DNA of 64,000 nucleotides from JAHECW01 sp964641415 (GCA_964641415.1 CAZXMW010000001.1:248001-312000), one strand, 5' to 3'; positions 32,808 through 42,022 are shown, counted from the stretch's first letter. A program made the numbers and translations. The notes: a model not told the origin generated them from the sequence alone.

Positions 32808-33205
32808 GATCCCGACCCGCGGAGATCTTCGACGAGGGCCCGAGCGGCGCCCCGCCCGGAGGCCATGGCGCTGTTGATCGAGCCGTTCCGGCGGTGGCCG
32901 CCGCAGGCGGAGACGCCGCTTCCCAACCGCGGCGATCGAGGGGAGGGCCGCGGCGGTCGCTGATCGGGAAGCGCGCGTTCGAGGACAAAGGTGCGCAGGT
33001 GCTCCCAGCAGCTGATCTGAGCACCGAACCAGATCTCGAGCTGCCCCCCCGGCGTCCGGAGCTCGGTGTCGAGAAAAACGCGGCCCAAGAACGGCCGGAA
33101 GAAGCAGTCGATGATCGTGCAGGAGACCCGGGCCCGCTCGAGCTCGATCGCGCAGGTGAGTCCGGCGAGGCCGGCACCGACGATGACAACTCCGGGGTTG
33201 GACAT
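32804..33205 (-). pseudogene. Internally deleted FAD-dependent amine-oxidase-like gene
   Basis: About 133 codons in one frame: a Rossmann start (GVVIVGAGLAGLTCAIELERA), then abruptly CFFRPFLGRVFLDTELRT from the family's middle, then WEHLRTFVLERALPDQ and a C-terminal GVSACGGHRRNGSINSAMASG. Intact relatives (phytoene-dehydrogenase/protoporphyrinogen-oxidase-like) are ~420 residues, so two segments of about 100-130 residues each are missing while the frame is kept. The flavin-binding DADxxxGGR segment is lost. Probably dead, though it retains both ends. It is GTGA-coupled to the following membrane protein gene. Confidence 0.7.
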
Positions 33206-33312
33206 CCGGTCCATTGTGCCTGCGACGGCCGGGAAAGAAAACCGGTAGGCCTCACGTTGCTGTGAGACAAAGCGAATTGCGATCAAACGAACCGACCATT
33301 TTGGAGGCGGAG

Positions 33313-33936
33313 ATGCAATCACCCAGAATCGTTATGTCTCTGGCCATGGCGCTGCCGCTCGCATTCACCGGCTGTGCCGATGCAGGTCCATTCTCGGACG
33401 AAACCGTGAAGGGAGAGCCCATGTCGGCAGCCGCTGTCACCGAAACCGATCACGCGGTCGGAATCATCGATCACACCGTTACATCCATTGAGGGGGACAT
33501 CGTGGACCTCCGCGGGTACCGCGGGCGGCCGATGCTGATCGTCAACACCGCGTCGAAGTGTGGCTTCACCAAGCAGTACGACACGCTTCAGAAGCTTTTC
33601 GAAACCTTCGGCAACCAGGGGCTGGCCGTCATCGGTTTCCCGAGCAACGACTTCGGCAATCAGGAGCCGGGCACCGAGGACGAGATCGCCAGCTTCTGCC
33701 GCCTCAACTACGGCGTGACCTTTCCAATGATGGCCAAGCTCCACACCAAGGGTCCGAAGCAGGCGCCGATCTACCGGACGCTCACCGAGGAGACCGCGGA
33801 CGGGATCCGGGGTGAGATCCGATGGAACTTCACCAAGTTTCTGGTTGACGCAGAGGGCCGCGTCATCGCCCGTTTCGAGCCGTCCGTCGATCCCATGTCC
33901 GATGACGTGGTCTCCAGAATCGAAAAGCTCCTGTGA
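33313..33936 (+). CDS. Exported glutathione peroxidase family lipoprotein
   Basis: A 207-residue protein with a type II signal peptide (lipobox AFTGC, Cys21). The peroxidase core from about residue 50 carries the catalytic Cys83 in VNTASKCGFT, the Gln/Trp partners in FPSNDFGNQEPG and IRWNFTKFLV. This is the cysteine form of glutathione peroxidase, usually thioredoxin-dependent in bacteria. Located in the envelope, it would reduce lipid hydroperoxides. The ATG at 33313 has GGAGGCGGAG upstream. It stands alone near carotenoid genes, fitting photo-oxidative protection. Confidence 0.88.
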   Translation: MQSPRIVMSLAMALPLAFTGCADAGPFSDETVKGEPMSAAAVTETDHAVGIIDHTVTSIEGDIVDLRGYRGRPMLIVNTASKCGFTKQYDTLQKLFETFGNQGLAVIGFPSNDFGNQEPGTEDEIASFCRLNYGVTFPMMAKLHTKGPKQAPIYRTLTEETADGIRGEIRWNFTKFLVDAEGRVIARFEPSVDPMSDDVVSRIEKLL

Positions 33937-34091
33937 GCGGGTCGTCGAGTCCCGGCACTGGTACGAAAGAAGACCGGTAGGCGCGCCCGCGGAATGAGAC
34001 CTCGAGGCCGACTGTTGACGCGGGCAGCGGCACAGCCTTCAGTGTGTGAAAACCGGCGCCGAATCGGCGAGCTTCAAATCAGGAGACGACC

Positions 34092-35045
34092 ATGAGTATG
34101 ACCACCGACGGCCTCGAACCGGGTCTCCAGGCCGATTGGACGAGCGGCGGTTTTCGGTTGCAGGAGCGCCACCAGGTGCTCCGTTCGGCGATCGAGCGGC
34201 GCCTCTCCGACCTCATCCCTGACGAGAACGTCGACCCGCAGCCGCTCCATCAATCTATGCGCTACAGCCTGCTGTCCGGGGGCAAGCGCCTGCGGCCGCT
34301 GCTCACTCTTCAGGTGGCATCCGATCTCGGCGGCTCGGTCGATGACGCCCTCGATTCCGCCTGCGCCATCGAGATGATTCACGCGGCGTCCTTGATCCTC
34401 GACGATCTGCCCTGTATGGACGATGCGTCGCTGCGGCGCGGTCGGCCGGCAAATCACCTCGTATTCGGCGAAGACACGGCGATTCTCGCTGCGACCGCAC
34501 TGCTCAACCGGGCGTTCGGGGTCGTCGCCGAGTGCGAACGGCTGCCGGCCGAGGTCCGCATCGGGCTGACGCGCCTGCTGTCCGACGCGGTGGGCAGCGA
34601 TGGCATCATCGCCGGCCAGCTCTCCGATCTCCGGTCCAAGCGTGGCAATCAGGACGACGCCGTCGGGCTTGCCCGGATGTACGTTCAGAAGACCGGGGCG
34701 CTCTTCGTGGCGGCGCTGGAGGCGGGGGCTCGGGTCGCCGGCGTGGACGAGATTGCTGTCGGCGCCGTCCGCGAGTACGGCACCAACCTCGGTCTCGCGT
34801 TCCAGCTGCTCGACGATCTGCTCGACAGCCACTCAACCCCCGACGCATCGGGTAAGGACATCGGGCAGGACCGGGATGCCTCGTTGGCCAACCGACTCGG
34901 CGCCAGCGGAGCGAGGCGTGAGGTGTACCGGTACGTGGAGACTGCGGCGTCGGCGCTCGAGCCGCTCGGCAGCTCCGGCCGTCCGCTCGCCGAGCTCGCG
35001 CGCATTTACACGAAAACCACCATGGAGCGTGTAGTCTTCTTCTGA
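34092..35045 (+). CDS. crtE: Polyprenyl diphosphate synthase, probable GGPP synthase (CrtE-like)
   Basis: A 317-residue trans-isoprenyl diphosphate synthase. The first aspartate-rich motif is ILDDLPCMDDASLRRG and the second is LAFQLLDDLLD; KRLRPLL binds the diphosphate. Product length cannot be fixed from motifs alone, but its place at the head of carotenoid genes suggests geranylgeranyl diphosphate for phytoene synthesis. Ribosome site AGGAG lies 8 nt before ATG. The next gene begins 8 bp after its stop, so crtE, an ABC exporter and crtZ look like one operon. Confidence 0.85.
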   Translation: MSMTTDGLEPGLQADWTSGGFRLQERHQVLRSAIERRLSDLIPDENVDPQPLHQSMRYSLLSGGKRLRPLLTLQVASDLGGSVDDALDSACAIEMIHAASLILDDLPCMDDASLRRGRPANHLVFGEDTAILAATALLNRAFGVVAECERLPAEVRIGLTRLLSDAVGSDGIIAGQLSDLRSKRGNQDDAVGLARMYVQKTGALFVAALEAGARVAGVDEIAVGAVREYGTNLGLAFQLLDDLLDSHSTPDASGKDIGQDRDASLANRLGASGARREVYRYVETAASALEPLGSSGRPLAELARIYTKTTMERVVFF

Positions 35046-35053
35046 GGTTCGCA

Positions 35054-36037
35054 ATGAACGAATCAGAAGCGGCGACCGCCGAACGGAGCCCCGCTCAGCG
35101 AGCGGAATGCGTCCTGACGGTGGCGGGCGCCCGTCGGCGCTTCGGCGACCGTGTCGCCCTCGACGGGGTCGGCCTCGAGCTGTGCGCCGGTGAGATCTAC
35201 GGCCTGCTCGGCCCCAACGGCGCCGGCAAGACGACGCTGGTCCGCGCGATCTCCGGCCGGCTCCGCCTCGACGGGGGATCGGTTGATCTGTGCGGCGGCG
35301 ACCCGGCCGGCGACGCGAACGCCCGCCGGCGCCTCGGACTGGTCCCTCAGGAGCTCGCCCTCTACCCGGACCTGACCGCCCGGGAGAACCTGACCGTGTT
35401 CGGCCGGCTGATGGGCCTCGACCGCGGCGCGGGCCGGGCCGCGGCCGACGAGCTGCTCGCCGGCATTGGGCTCACGGACCGCGCCTCGGACGTGGTGGCA
35501 ACCCTGTCGGGCGGCATGAAGCGCCGCCTCAACGTCGCCGCCGGGGTCATTCACAGGCCGCGGGTGCTGCTCCTCGACGAGCCCACCGTCGGCGTCGATC
35601 CGACTGCGCGGGAAGCGATTCACGACCTGCTCCGGGGCCTGCGACGGGACGGGATGGCGATCCTGCTCACCACCCACGACCTCGAGCAGGCCGCCGAGCT
35701 CGCGGATCGGGTCGGTCTCCTCATCGATGGTCGGATCCGCGCCGAGGGACCGGTCCCCGAGCTTGTCGCCGAGGTCTTCGGCGCCGGCCAGGAGCTCACG
35801 GTGGGTCTCGGGGTCGATCCCGGCGAAACCGGTCGAGCCGCACTGCGCGATGCCGGCCTCGAGCCGACCTTTGACGCCCTCGTGTGGTCGGGACGGCTCG
35901 ATGGCGGCACGTCGGGCCTCGCCTCGGTGACGCGCGGCCTCGAGGCTTCGGGCGTCGCGATCGACGAGGTCAGGGTCCGCGAGCCCGGGCTGCGGGGGGT
36001 CTTCTTCGCGCTCGCCGGACGGGAGATCGACGCGTGA
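35054..36037 (+). CDS. ABC-2 type exporter, ATP-binding subunit
   Basis: A 327-residue ABC ATPase. Walker A is GPNGAGKTT (about 54-62), signature LSGGMKRRLNVA, Walker B VLLLDEPTVGVDP, and the H-loop THDLEQA. The C-terminal ~80 residues form the usual DUF4162-like extension of drug/lipid exporter ATPases. The next gene is its permease, joined by a GTGA overlap. The substrate is not known; location between crtE and crtZ raises the possibility of an isoprenoid or carotenoid-derived substrate. Confidence 0.88.
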   Translation: MNESEAATAERSPAQRAECVLTVAGARRRFGDRVALDGVGLELCAGEIYGLLGPNGAGKTTLVRAISGRLRLDGGSVDLCGGDPAGDANARRRLGLVPQELALYPDLTARENLTVFGRLMGLDRGAGRAAADELLAGIGLTDRASDVVATLSGGMKRRLNVAAGVIHRPRVLLLDEPTVGVDPTAREAIHDLLRGLRRDGMAILLTTHDLEQAAELADRVGLLIDGRIRAEGPVPELVAEVFGAGQELTVGLGVDPGETGRAALRDAGLEPTFDALVWSGRLDGGTSGLASVTRGLEASGVAIDEVRVREPGLRGVFFALAGREIDA

Positions 36038-37266
36038 CCGGCGCCGTCGTTCGCGTCATGCTGCTCGGGCTGCTGCGCGACCGCGCCGCGCTCGCCATGA
36101 GCTTCCTGCTGCCGGCGATCTTCTTCCTGATCTTCGCGGCGATCTTCGCCGGCGCGACCGGCGAGCAGCTCCGCCTCGAGGTCGCCGTTGCCGACGAGGT
36201 CGGCGACGAGATCTCGACCCGGCTGGTCGACGCCATCGGCCGCGACCCGGCGCTGCTCGTGGTCGGCGGCGCGGCCCTCGACGCCGGGCAGGTCCGCGAC
36301 TGGGTTCGGCGGGGAACTGCCGACGTCGGGCTCGTGATCCGCGCCGACGCCGAGCCCCTCGACTCCCTGGGCGGCTTCGGCCCGTCGCCGCTGGTGATCG
36401 TTAGCGATCCGGTCCGCGGTGTCGCGGTGCCCATGCTCAAGGGCCAGATTCAGAAGGCCTACTTCGCCGCGCTTCCCGACGTCGCCCTCGGCGGCGTCAT
36501 GGGGTTGGTCGAGGACCAGTTCATCGATCTTGACGACAACCAGCGGCAGGACCTCGAGGCCGGTCTCGCCGAGCTCGGCGAAGAGGCTCGGGCCGGCGAG
36601 GTCGGCGGCTGGGGCTTCGAGGACCTGTTCGAGGACGTCAGCGTCGCCGGTGAGTCGGCGGCGCGCAACCACGTCGCCTACTACGCCGGCGCGGTTGCGA
36701 TCCTGTTCCTGCTGTTCTCGTCGGTCCACGGCGCGATCACCCTCATCGAAGAGCGCGAGTCGGGCGTGCTCGACCGGATCCTCGCCGGGCCGGGACGGAT
36801 GTCGGTGCTGGTCAACGGCAAGTTCCTCTTTCTCGTCATCCAGGGTGTCGTCCAGGTCGGCGTCATCTTCGCCATGGCGTGGCTGATCTACGACGTCGAC
36901 CTCCCCGGCCACCTACTGCCGTGGGCGGTGACCACCGTTCTCGCCGCGGCCATGGCCACCGGGCTCGCCCTGGTGCTCGCCGCGGTCTGCCGGACCAGAC
37001 GCCAGGCCCAGACCCTGGCCAACGTCGCGATCCTGGTGCTGTCGGCGCTCGGGGGCAGCATGGTGCCGCGCTTCTTCATGCCCGAGCTGCTGCAGGATCT
37101 CGGATGGCTGACGCCGAACACCTGGGCGCTCGAGGCCTACACCGCGATCTTCTGGCGCGGACAGGGTTTCGATGCGCTGGTCGTGCCCTGGGCCATGCTG
37201 GCGGCGGCGGCCGCCGGTGGGCTCTGGCTCGCCCACCACGCGGCTCGGCGCCTGGAAATACTGTGA
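36034..37266 (+). CDS. ABC-2 type exporter, permease subunit
   Basis: A 410-residue membrane protein of the ABC-2/DUF3526-like class. One N-terminal helix (about 20-42) is followed by a long extracytoplasmic domain (about 45-205), then five helices in the last 190 residues, including ALGGSMVPRFFMPELLQDLGWLTPNTWALEAY, the typical ABC-2 signature region. Starts at GTG 36034 overlapping the ATPase stop. It pairs with the preceding subunit; the substrate is unknown. Confidence 0.85.
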   Translation: MTGAVVRVMLLGLLRDRAALAMSFLLPAIFFLIFAAIFAGATGEQLRLEVAVADEVGDEISTRLVDAIGRDPALLVVGGAALDAGQVRDWVRRGTADVGLVIRADAEPLDSLGGFGPSPLVIVSDPVRGVAVPMLKGQIQKAYFAALPDVALGGVMGLVEDQFIDLDDNQRQDLEAGLAELGEEARAGEVGGWGFEDLFEDVSVAGESAARNHVAYYAGAVAILFLLFSSVHGAITLIEERESGVLDRILAGPGRMSVLVNGKFLFLVIQGVVQVGVIFAMAWLIYDVDLPGHLLPWAVTTVLAAAMATGLALVLAAVCRTRRQAQTLANVAILVLSALGGSMVPRFFMPELLQDLGWLTPNTWALEAYTAIFWRGQGFDALVVPWAMLAAAAAGGLWLAHHAARRLEIL

Positions 37267-37297
37267 CCGTGATTGAGGGTTGCGACGGCAGGAAGGA

Positions 37298-37756
37298 ATG
37301 ATGCTGATCTCCATAACCCTCTTCGTCGGAACCGTCGTCGCCATGGAAGGCGTCGCCTACCTGATGCACAGATTTCTCATGCACGGGCCTCTGTGGTTTC
37401 TGCACGAGAGCCACCACGTGCGCGACAAAGGCCGCTTCGAGCTCAACGACCTGTTCGGCGTCTTCTTCGCCATCCCGTCGATCATCCTGATCTGGTTCGG
37501 CACCCACGGCCAGCCGCATCTGCTGCCCGTCGGTCTCGGGATGACCGCGTACGGCGCCATCTACTTCGGCTTCCACGACGTCATCGTCCACCGCCGGATC
37601 CCGCACCGGTTGAAGTTCGGCAACGCCTATCTGCAGCGGATCGTCAAGGCCCACCGCATCCACCATGCCACGCGGTCCAAGGACGGCGCGGTGTCCTTCG
37701 GCTTCGTCTACGCGCCGCCGATCGACAAGCTCAAGGCGGCCGTCGGCAAGCGCTGA
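37298..37756 (+). CDS. crtZ: Beta-carotene 3-hydroxylase CrtZ
   Basis: A ~152-residue di-iron membrane hydroxylase of the fatty-acid-hydroxylase superfamily that adds 3-OH groups to beta-carotene rings, giving zeaxanthin. The four histidine boxes are seen: HRFLMH, HESHH, HDVIVHRR and HRIHHA. Two to three hydrophobic stretches lie between them. The ATG at 37298 or 37301 is uncertain: GGAAGGA abuts it, and a TTG at 37280 is also in frame. It is the last gene after crtE and the ABC exporter, 31 bp from the permease stop, and converges on crtB. Confidence 0.88.
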   Translation: MMLISITLFVGTVVAMEGVAYLMHRFLMHGPLWFLHESHHVRDKGRFELNDLFGVFFAIPSIILIWFGTHGQPHLLPVGLGMTAYGAIYFGFHDVIVHRRIPHRLKFGNAYLQRIVKAHRIHHATRSKDGAVSFGFVYAPPIDKLKAAVGKR

Positions 37757-37783
37757 CCGGGGATCGCGGCGGCAGTCGAACGG

Positions 37784-38719
37784 TCACTGCCTCCTTCGCG
37801 TCCACAGTCGATTCCGCGGCTCGTCCTCCGGGCCTCGGCCCCAGCGCCGAGCGATCCACGACCTCGGCCCCGAACCGAGCACCAGGGCGAGCTTGCGCAC
37901 CGCGCCGGTCGACGGGCGGCGGTCCCAGGCGCGTGCTCCGCGAGCGAGGATGAGCCGGCCGATGTCGCGGTAGACGGAATTGGCGGCGGCCACCGCCCAG
38001 GCCGAGCGCGGCGGCAATCGGGAGATTCCGAGCCATGCCGAAGCGTAGTAGCGGTCGGCCTCGGCCAGGACTCGGCGGACCACGTCGGCGAGCGCGGGCC
38101 GGCGCTTCACGTCTCGGATCTCGTCCGCCGGAACACCGGCCTCGTCGAGCCAGTCGCCGGGCAGGTAGATCCGGCCGACCTCGGCGTCGTCGATCACGTC
38201 TCGGCAGATGTTGGTCAACTGGAAGGCGAGCCCGAGGTCGGTGGCGCGATCCAGCGTCGGCTCGTCGCGCACCCCCATGAGGTAGGCCATCATGACGCCG
38301 ACGACCCCGGCGACGTGGTAGCAGTAGTCCAGGGTGTCGTCGAGGCGCGAGTAGGTGCGGCCCTCGACGTCCATGACGAAGCCGTCGAGGTGCTCGAGGG
38401 GGTAGCGGTGGGGGATCTCGGCGTCGACCACCACGCGCTGCAGCCCGGCGAAGATCGGGTCGTCGGTGGGCTCGCCGGCGAGGGCGCTCAGGGTCCTTTC
38501 GCGCAGCCGCTCGACCCGCGTGCGCCCTTCGTCGGTGCTCAGAGCGGCGGCGCCGAAGCCGAGCTCCTGGTCGTCGGTTTCGTCATCGCAGTGGCGGCAC
38601 CAGGCGTAGAGCATGTAGGCGCCGTCGCGGGTCTCCGGGTCGAACAGTCTCGCCGCCGCGGCGAAGCTCTTCGAGCCCTTCTCGATGACCTCCTGGCCGT
38701 GGTCGGCGAGGTGGCGCAC
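37784..38719 (-). CDS. crtB: Phytoene synthase CrtB
   Basis: A 311-residue squalene/phytoene synthase that condenses two GGPP into phytoene. The two aspartate motifs are seen as CRHCDDETDD (about 41-50) and NICRDVIDDAEVGRIYLP (about 170-187). Length and motifs suit CrtB. The start is GTG 38719, ten bp after the crtI stop, in the order crtY-crtI-crtB. The C-terminal 45 residues are Arg/Trp-rich. Confidence 0.92.
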   Translation of the reverse strand: MRHLADHGQEVIEKGSKSFAAAARLFDPETRDGAYMLYAWCRHCDDETDDQELGFGAAALSTDEGRTRVERLRERTLSALAGEPTDDPIFAGLQRVVVDAEIPHRYPLEHLDGFVMDVEGRTYSRLDDTLDYCYHVAGVVGVMMAYLMGVRDEPTLDRATDLGLAFQLTNICRDVIDDAEVGRIYLPGDWLDEAGVPADEIRDVKRRPALADVVRRVLAEADRYYASAWLGISRLPPRSAWAVAAANSVYRDIGRLILARGARAWDRRPSTGAVRKLALVLGSGPRSWIARRWGRGPEDEPRNRLWTRRRQ

Positions 38720-38729
38720 GGTCCGGCTC

Positions 38730-40226
38730 TCAGGCTCCCGCTCCGAGCAGGTCGGGGATCATGAGCCCTGCGGTCGCCTTGGCCGAATTGACCACACCGG
38801 GCACCCCGGCGCCGGGGTGGGTGCCGGCGCCGGCGAAGTAGAGCCCGCCGATCTTCTTGTCGCGGTTGTGGACCCGGAACCACGCGCTCTGGGTCAGGAT
38901 CGGCTCGAGAGAGAACGCCGAGCCGTGCTGCGCGTTGAGCACGTCGGCGAAGTGGTCGGGATCGATGAAGCGGACGGTCTCGATGTCGGCCTGCAGATGC
39001 GGCAGGTAGCGCCGCTCGAGGTAGTCGAGGATCGTGTCCCGATAGCGGGGGCCGGCCTCGGACCAGTCGATGGGCGCATTGCCCAGGTGGGGCACCGGCG
39101 ACAGCACGTAGAAGGCCTCGCAGCCTTCGGGCGCCACCGACGGGTCGGTCAGGGTCGGCGCGTGGAGATAGAGGGAGAAGTCGTCGGCAAGCGTGGTTCC
39201 GTTGAAAATGTCTTTGAGGTGGCTCTTGTAGCGCGGCCCGAACAGGATGTCGTGGTGGGCGATCTGGGTGTGGCGGTGCCTGACCCCGAAGTACACCACG
39301 AACAGCGACATCGAGAAGCGCTTTCGCTTGAGCCGTGCCGCCTCGCGCTGAGCGTCGGGGTTGTCGCTCAGCAGGGCTTCGTAGGTGTGGACGACGTCGG
39401 CGTTGGATGCCACCGCGTCGAATTCGCCGCTCCAGCCGTCGGCGCAGCTCACCCCGGTGACCCGGCCGTTGGAGGTGTGGATCCGCTCGACCGGTGAATC
39501 GAGCCGGATCTCGCCGCCGAGCTCGGTGAAGACCTCGACCAGCGCGCGGACCAGCGCACCGGTGCCGCCCCGGACGAAGAACACGCCCCAGTTGCGCTCG
39601 AGATAGTGGATCAGGGTGTAGATCGACGACGAGGTGAAGGGGTTGCCGCCGACCAACAGCGGGTGGAAGCTGAAGACCTCGCGCAGGTGGTCGTCCTTGA
39701 TGAACTTGGAGATGATCGAGTAGACGCTGCGGTAGCTCTGCAGCCGGATCAGCTGCGGCGACACCCGGATCATGCTCCAGAAGTCGAGGAACGGGGTCGC
39801 CGCGAGCTTGGTGTAGCCCTCGTGGAAGACGTCCTCGGCGTAGTCGAGAAAGCGCCGGTAGCCGTCGACGTCGCCCGGGCTCTTGTCGGCGATCTGCTTG
39901 GTGATCGCCTCCAAGTCGTTGGAGTAGTCGAAGGTGTAGCCGTCCTCCCAGTAGAGGCGGTAGAAGGGCATGACCGGGAGCAGGGTGATGTACGAGTCCA
40001 TCGACCGTCCGGCGGCGGCGAAGACCTCCTCGATGCTCGGCGGCGCCGTGATGATGGTCGGGCCGCCGTCGAAGGAGTATCCGGAGTCCTCGTAGACGTA
40101 GGCGCGGCCGCCGGGCTTGTCCCGCTTCTCGATGACCGTCGTCTGGATCCCCGCGGCCTGAAGGCGGACCGCCAGGGTCAGCCCGCCGAAACCGCTGCCG
40201 ATGACCGCTGCTGTGGATTGGCTCAC
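38730..40226 (-). CDS. crtI: Phytoene desaturase CrtI
   Basis: A 498-residue FAD enzyme that converts phytoene to lycopene. N-terminal dinucleotide-binding fold AAVIGSGFGGLTLAVRLQAAG, then IEKRDKPGGRAYVYED and FDGGPTII. The C-terminal carotenoid-oxidase signature is GGLYFAGAGTHPGAGVPGV with AKATAGLM. The GTG start at 40226 overlaps the crtY stop (GTGA); a much longer open frame upstream is a shadow of crtY. It supplies lycopene to CrtY. Confidence 0.94.
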   Translation of the reverse strand: MSQSTAAVIGSGFGGLTLAVRLQAAGIQTTVIEKRDKPGGRAYVYEDSGYSFDGGPTIITAPPSIEEVFAAAGRSMDSYITLLPVMPFYRLYWEDGYTFDYSNDLEAITKQIADKSPGDVDGYRRFLDYAEDVFHEGYTKLAATPFLDFWSMIRVSPQLIRLQSYRSVYSIISKFIKDDHLREVFSFHPLLVGGNPFTSSSIYTLIHYLERNWGVFFVRGGTGALVRALVEVFTELGGEIRLDSPVERIHTSNGRVTGVSCADGWSGEFDAVASNADVVHTYEALLSDNPDAQREAARLKRKRFSMSLFVVYFGVRHRHTQIAHHDILFGPRYKSHLKDIFNGTTLADDFSLYLHAPTLTDPSVAPEGCEAFYVLSPVPHLGNAPIDWSEAGPRYRDTILDYLERRYLPHLQADIETVRFIDPDHFADVLNAQHGSAFSLEPILTQSAWFRVHNRDKKIGGLYFAGAGTHPGAGVPGVVNSAKATAGLMIPDLLGAGA

Positions 40227-41413
40227 GTCGTTCCCCCGCTCGTGGTGGTGCTCGCTGTCGCCCCGGGGCGCCGCGGATCGCGAAGACACGCGATGGCCCG
40301 TCGGACCGGTACTGGTGGCCGGCCGGTCAACAGCCGAATCTTGTCGGTCGATTTCAGCCGACCGGCGTAAAAGCGCCGGATCAGCGGCGCCGGGAGGCCG
40401 TAGAAGCGTTCGAAGATCCGGTACCGCAGGTGCGGCTCGGCGGCGCGGAACATCATCCGGTTGAGCAGCCGAAAGAAGCCGCCGCGCTCCCAGGCCTCGA
40501 GCGACCGCCGGCGCGTGAGCTCGTGCAGCTCGCGTCCGTCGAGCCCGCGGGCGGCCGCGATCTCGTCGGCCAGCGCGACGGCGTCGGGCAGCGAGTAGCC
40601 GGTGGTCGGGTGGAAGAATGCGCCCCGCATCCCGCTTCGGGCGACGTCGACGGGGCCGGTGGCCCAGAATGCGCGGATGTCGCCGCCGAGTGCGATCGGC
40701 AGCACGCCCGACTCGCGGTCGGTGATCGCCTCGATCTCCCATCCCTGACGCGCGGCGTAGGACCGGAGCTCGACGGCGATCCGATCCGGCTCGAGGACGG
40801 GGCCGTCGCTGTAATACGTGTCCTCGACGAGCAGCTCGCGCTCGCCGAGGGGCAGCGTGTAGACGAAACGGTAGCCGTCGGTCTGCTCGACGGTGGCGTC
40901 CATGAGGATCGGACCGTCGAGGCCGTGATCGCAGGCGAGCCGGACGAACAGCCCGACGAACTTCTGGAAGCCGACCTCGATGGCGTCGCCGCCAGGATCG
41001 CCGCGGCCGTCGACCACCGCACGGGCGGTCAGCTCGGTGCCGTCGGCGAGCCGGGCCCGGTTCGGACTGAGCTCGACCACGTCGACGCCGAGCCGCACCC
41101 GGTCGCCGAGGGCGACGCTCACGGCCTCGTGCAGCCGCTCGGAGGTGACCGTGCTGTAGCCGCCGTCCATGACCCGCCGGCGGCGCGGGAAACGCAGCTC
41201 GTGCCGGTTCCACGAGTGCGCCACCAGGGGCGCCATCCAGGCCCGCTGGTCGGCGGTCAGATCGGAGTCGTGGAACGACCAGGTGTGATCGGCGCCGAGC
41301 GAGTCCTGCCGCTCCAGGACGAGCAGCGGGAAGCCGGGCTCTTCGACGAGGATCCGGTGCGCGATGAGGCAGTTGGCGAGGCCGCCGCCGACCAAGACCA
41401 GGCCCGAAGTCAC
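40223..41413 (-). CDS. crtY: Lycopene beta-cyclase CrtY
   Basis: A 396-residue flavoprotein cyclase that closes both ends of lycopene to form beta-carotene, the precursor of retinal and zeaxanthin here. The N-terminal LVLVGGGLANCLIAHRI is the FAD fold, HTWSFHDSDL and FRFVYTLP-like FVYTLPLGERELLVEDTYY match bacterial CrtY, and GMRGAFFHPTTGYSLPDAV lies near the C-terminal cofactor-binding part. It overlaps the upstream thioredoxin-like gene (ATGA) and the downstream crtI gene. Confidence 0.93.
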   Translation of the reverse strand: MTSGLVLVGGGLANCLIAHRILVEEPGFPLLVLERQDSLGADHTWSFHDSDLTADQRAWMAPLVAHSWNRHELRFPRRRRVMDGGYSTVTSERLHEAVSVALGDRVRLGVDVVELSPNRARLADGTELTARAVVDGRGDPGGDAIEVGFQKFVGLFVRLACDHGLDGPILMDATVEQTDGYRFVYTLPLGERELLVEDTYYSDGPVLEPDRIAVELRSYAARQGWEIEAITDRESGVLPIALGGDIRAFWATGPVDVARSGMRGAFFHPTTGYSLPDAVALADEIAAARGLDGRELHELTRRRSLEAWERGGFFRLLNRMMFRAAEPHLRYRIFERFYGLPAPLIRRFYAGRLKSTDKIRLLTGRPPVPVRRAIACLRDPRRPGATASTTTSGGTT

Positions 41414-41907
41414 GGAGCGTCCAGGTGGCCGGAAAAATCGGCGACAACCTCGGCCGCGAGCTCGGCGTCGTGACGACCGTGGTGGGCGGCGAGCAGGACG
41501 CCGTCGCTGTCGAAGAGCAGCAGATTGGGCCGGCCGGTGTCGAGGTCGAGAGCTTTCGCCCAGCGGCGGTCCATGTCGATGAGCACCTGCACGCCCTCGG
41601 GGACGCGCTCCCGAAGCTTGCTCGCGACCTCATCAACCGTCGCCTTCGAGTCGTCCGGGACGTCGGCGATGCGGACGATGTCGACGTTTTCAAAGCGTTC
41701 GCGCAGATCACGCTCCCAGGGTTTGAGGTTGCGCAGTCGGCGGGCGGTCACCACCATCACCACGGTCGGGCTGCCGAGGTGGGCGCTCAGGCTGTCCCGC
41801 GCACCGAACTGGTCGACGAACTCGACAGCCCTGAGCCCGTCGAGCGACGACGGGGCCGTCGGCAGGACGACGCCGAGGATCAGAGCGACAATCAATGGAC
41901 AGCTCAT
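41410..41907 (-). CDS. Secreted thioredoxin-fold protein upstream of crtY
   Basis: A 165-residue protein with an N-terminal signal-like helix (LIVALILGVVLPT). The body fits the thioredoxin/peroxiredoxin-like fold (TVVMVVTARRLRNLKPWERDL, DMDRRWAKALDLDTGRPNLLLFDSDG), resembling DUF4174/TlpA-like proteins, but lacks a CxxC motif, so disulfide redox activity is unlikely. It is ATGA-coupled to crtY and is the first gene of the crtY-I-B operon. Its job in carotenoid metabolism is unknown. Confidence 0.6.
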   Translation of the reverse strand: MSCPLIVALILGVVLPTAPSSLDGLRAVEFVDQFGARDSLSAHLGSPTVVMVVTARRLRNLKPWERDLRERFENVDIVRIADVPDDSKATVDEVASKLRERVPEGVQVLIDMDRRWAKALDLDTGRPNLLLFDSDGVLLAAHHGRHDAELAAEVVADFSGHLDAP

Positions 41908-41931
41908 GGCTCTGGTTCTTCGATGACGAGC

Positions 41932-41937
41932 ACTGTA
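41932..41937 (-). promoter_or_regulatory. Candidate -10 element of the crtYIB operon
   Basis: On the minus strand TACAGT, within TTGCTACAGTGC, lies 24 bp upstream of the ATG at 41907. It resembles the GCTACNCT words at 3075 and 11929. Confidence 0.4.
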
Positions 41938-42022
41938 GCAATCGCGTTCCTTGCCGCGCAAGTTGAGACGAGCACCCCGCCGGGGATCCCGGCGGGATGC
42001 GGATCGCCGGATGCCGCAACGG

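Noticed and set aside
41374..41711. Extension of the crtI reading frame to 41711
   Set aside because: The open frame upstream of 40226 is an out-of-frame shadow of crtY and the thioredoxin-like gene; the CrtI N-terminus starts at GTG 40226.
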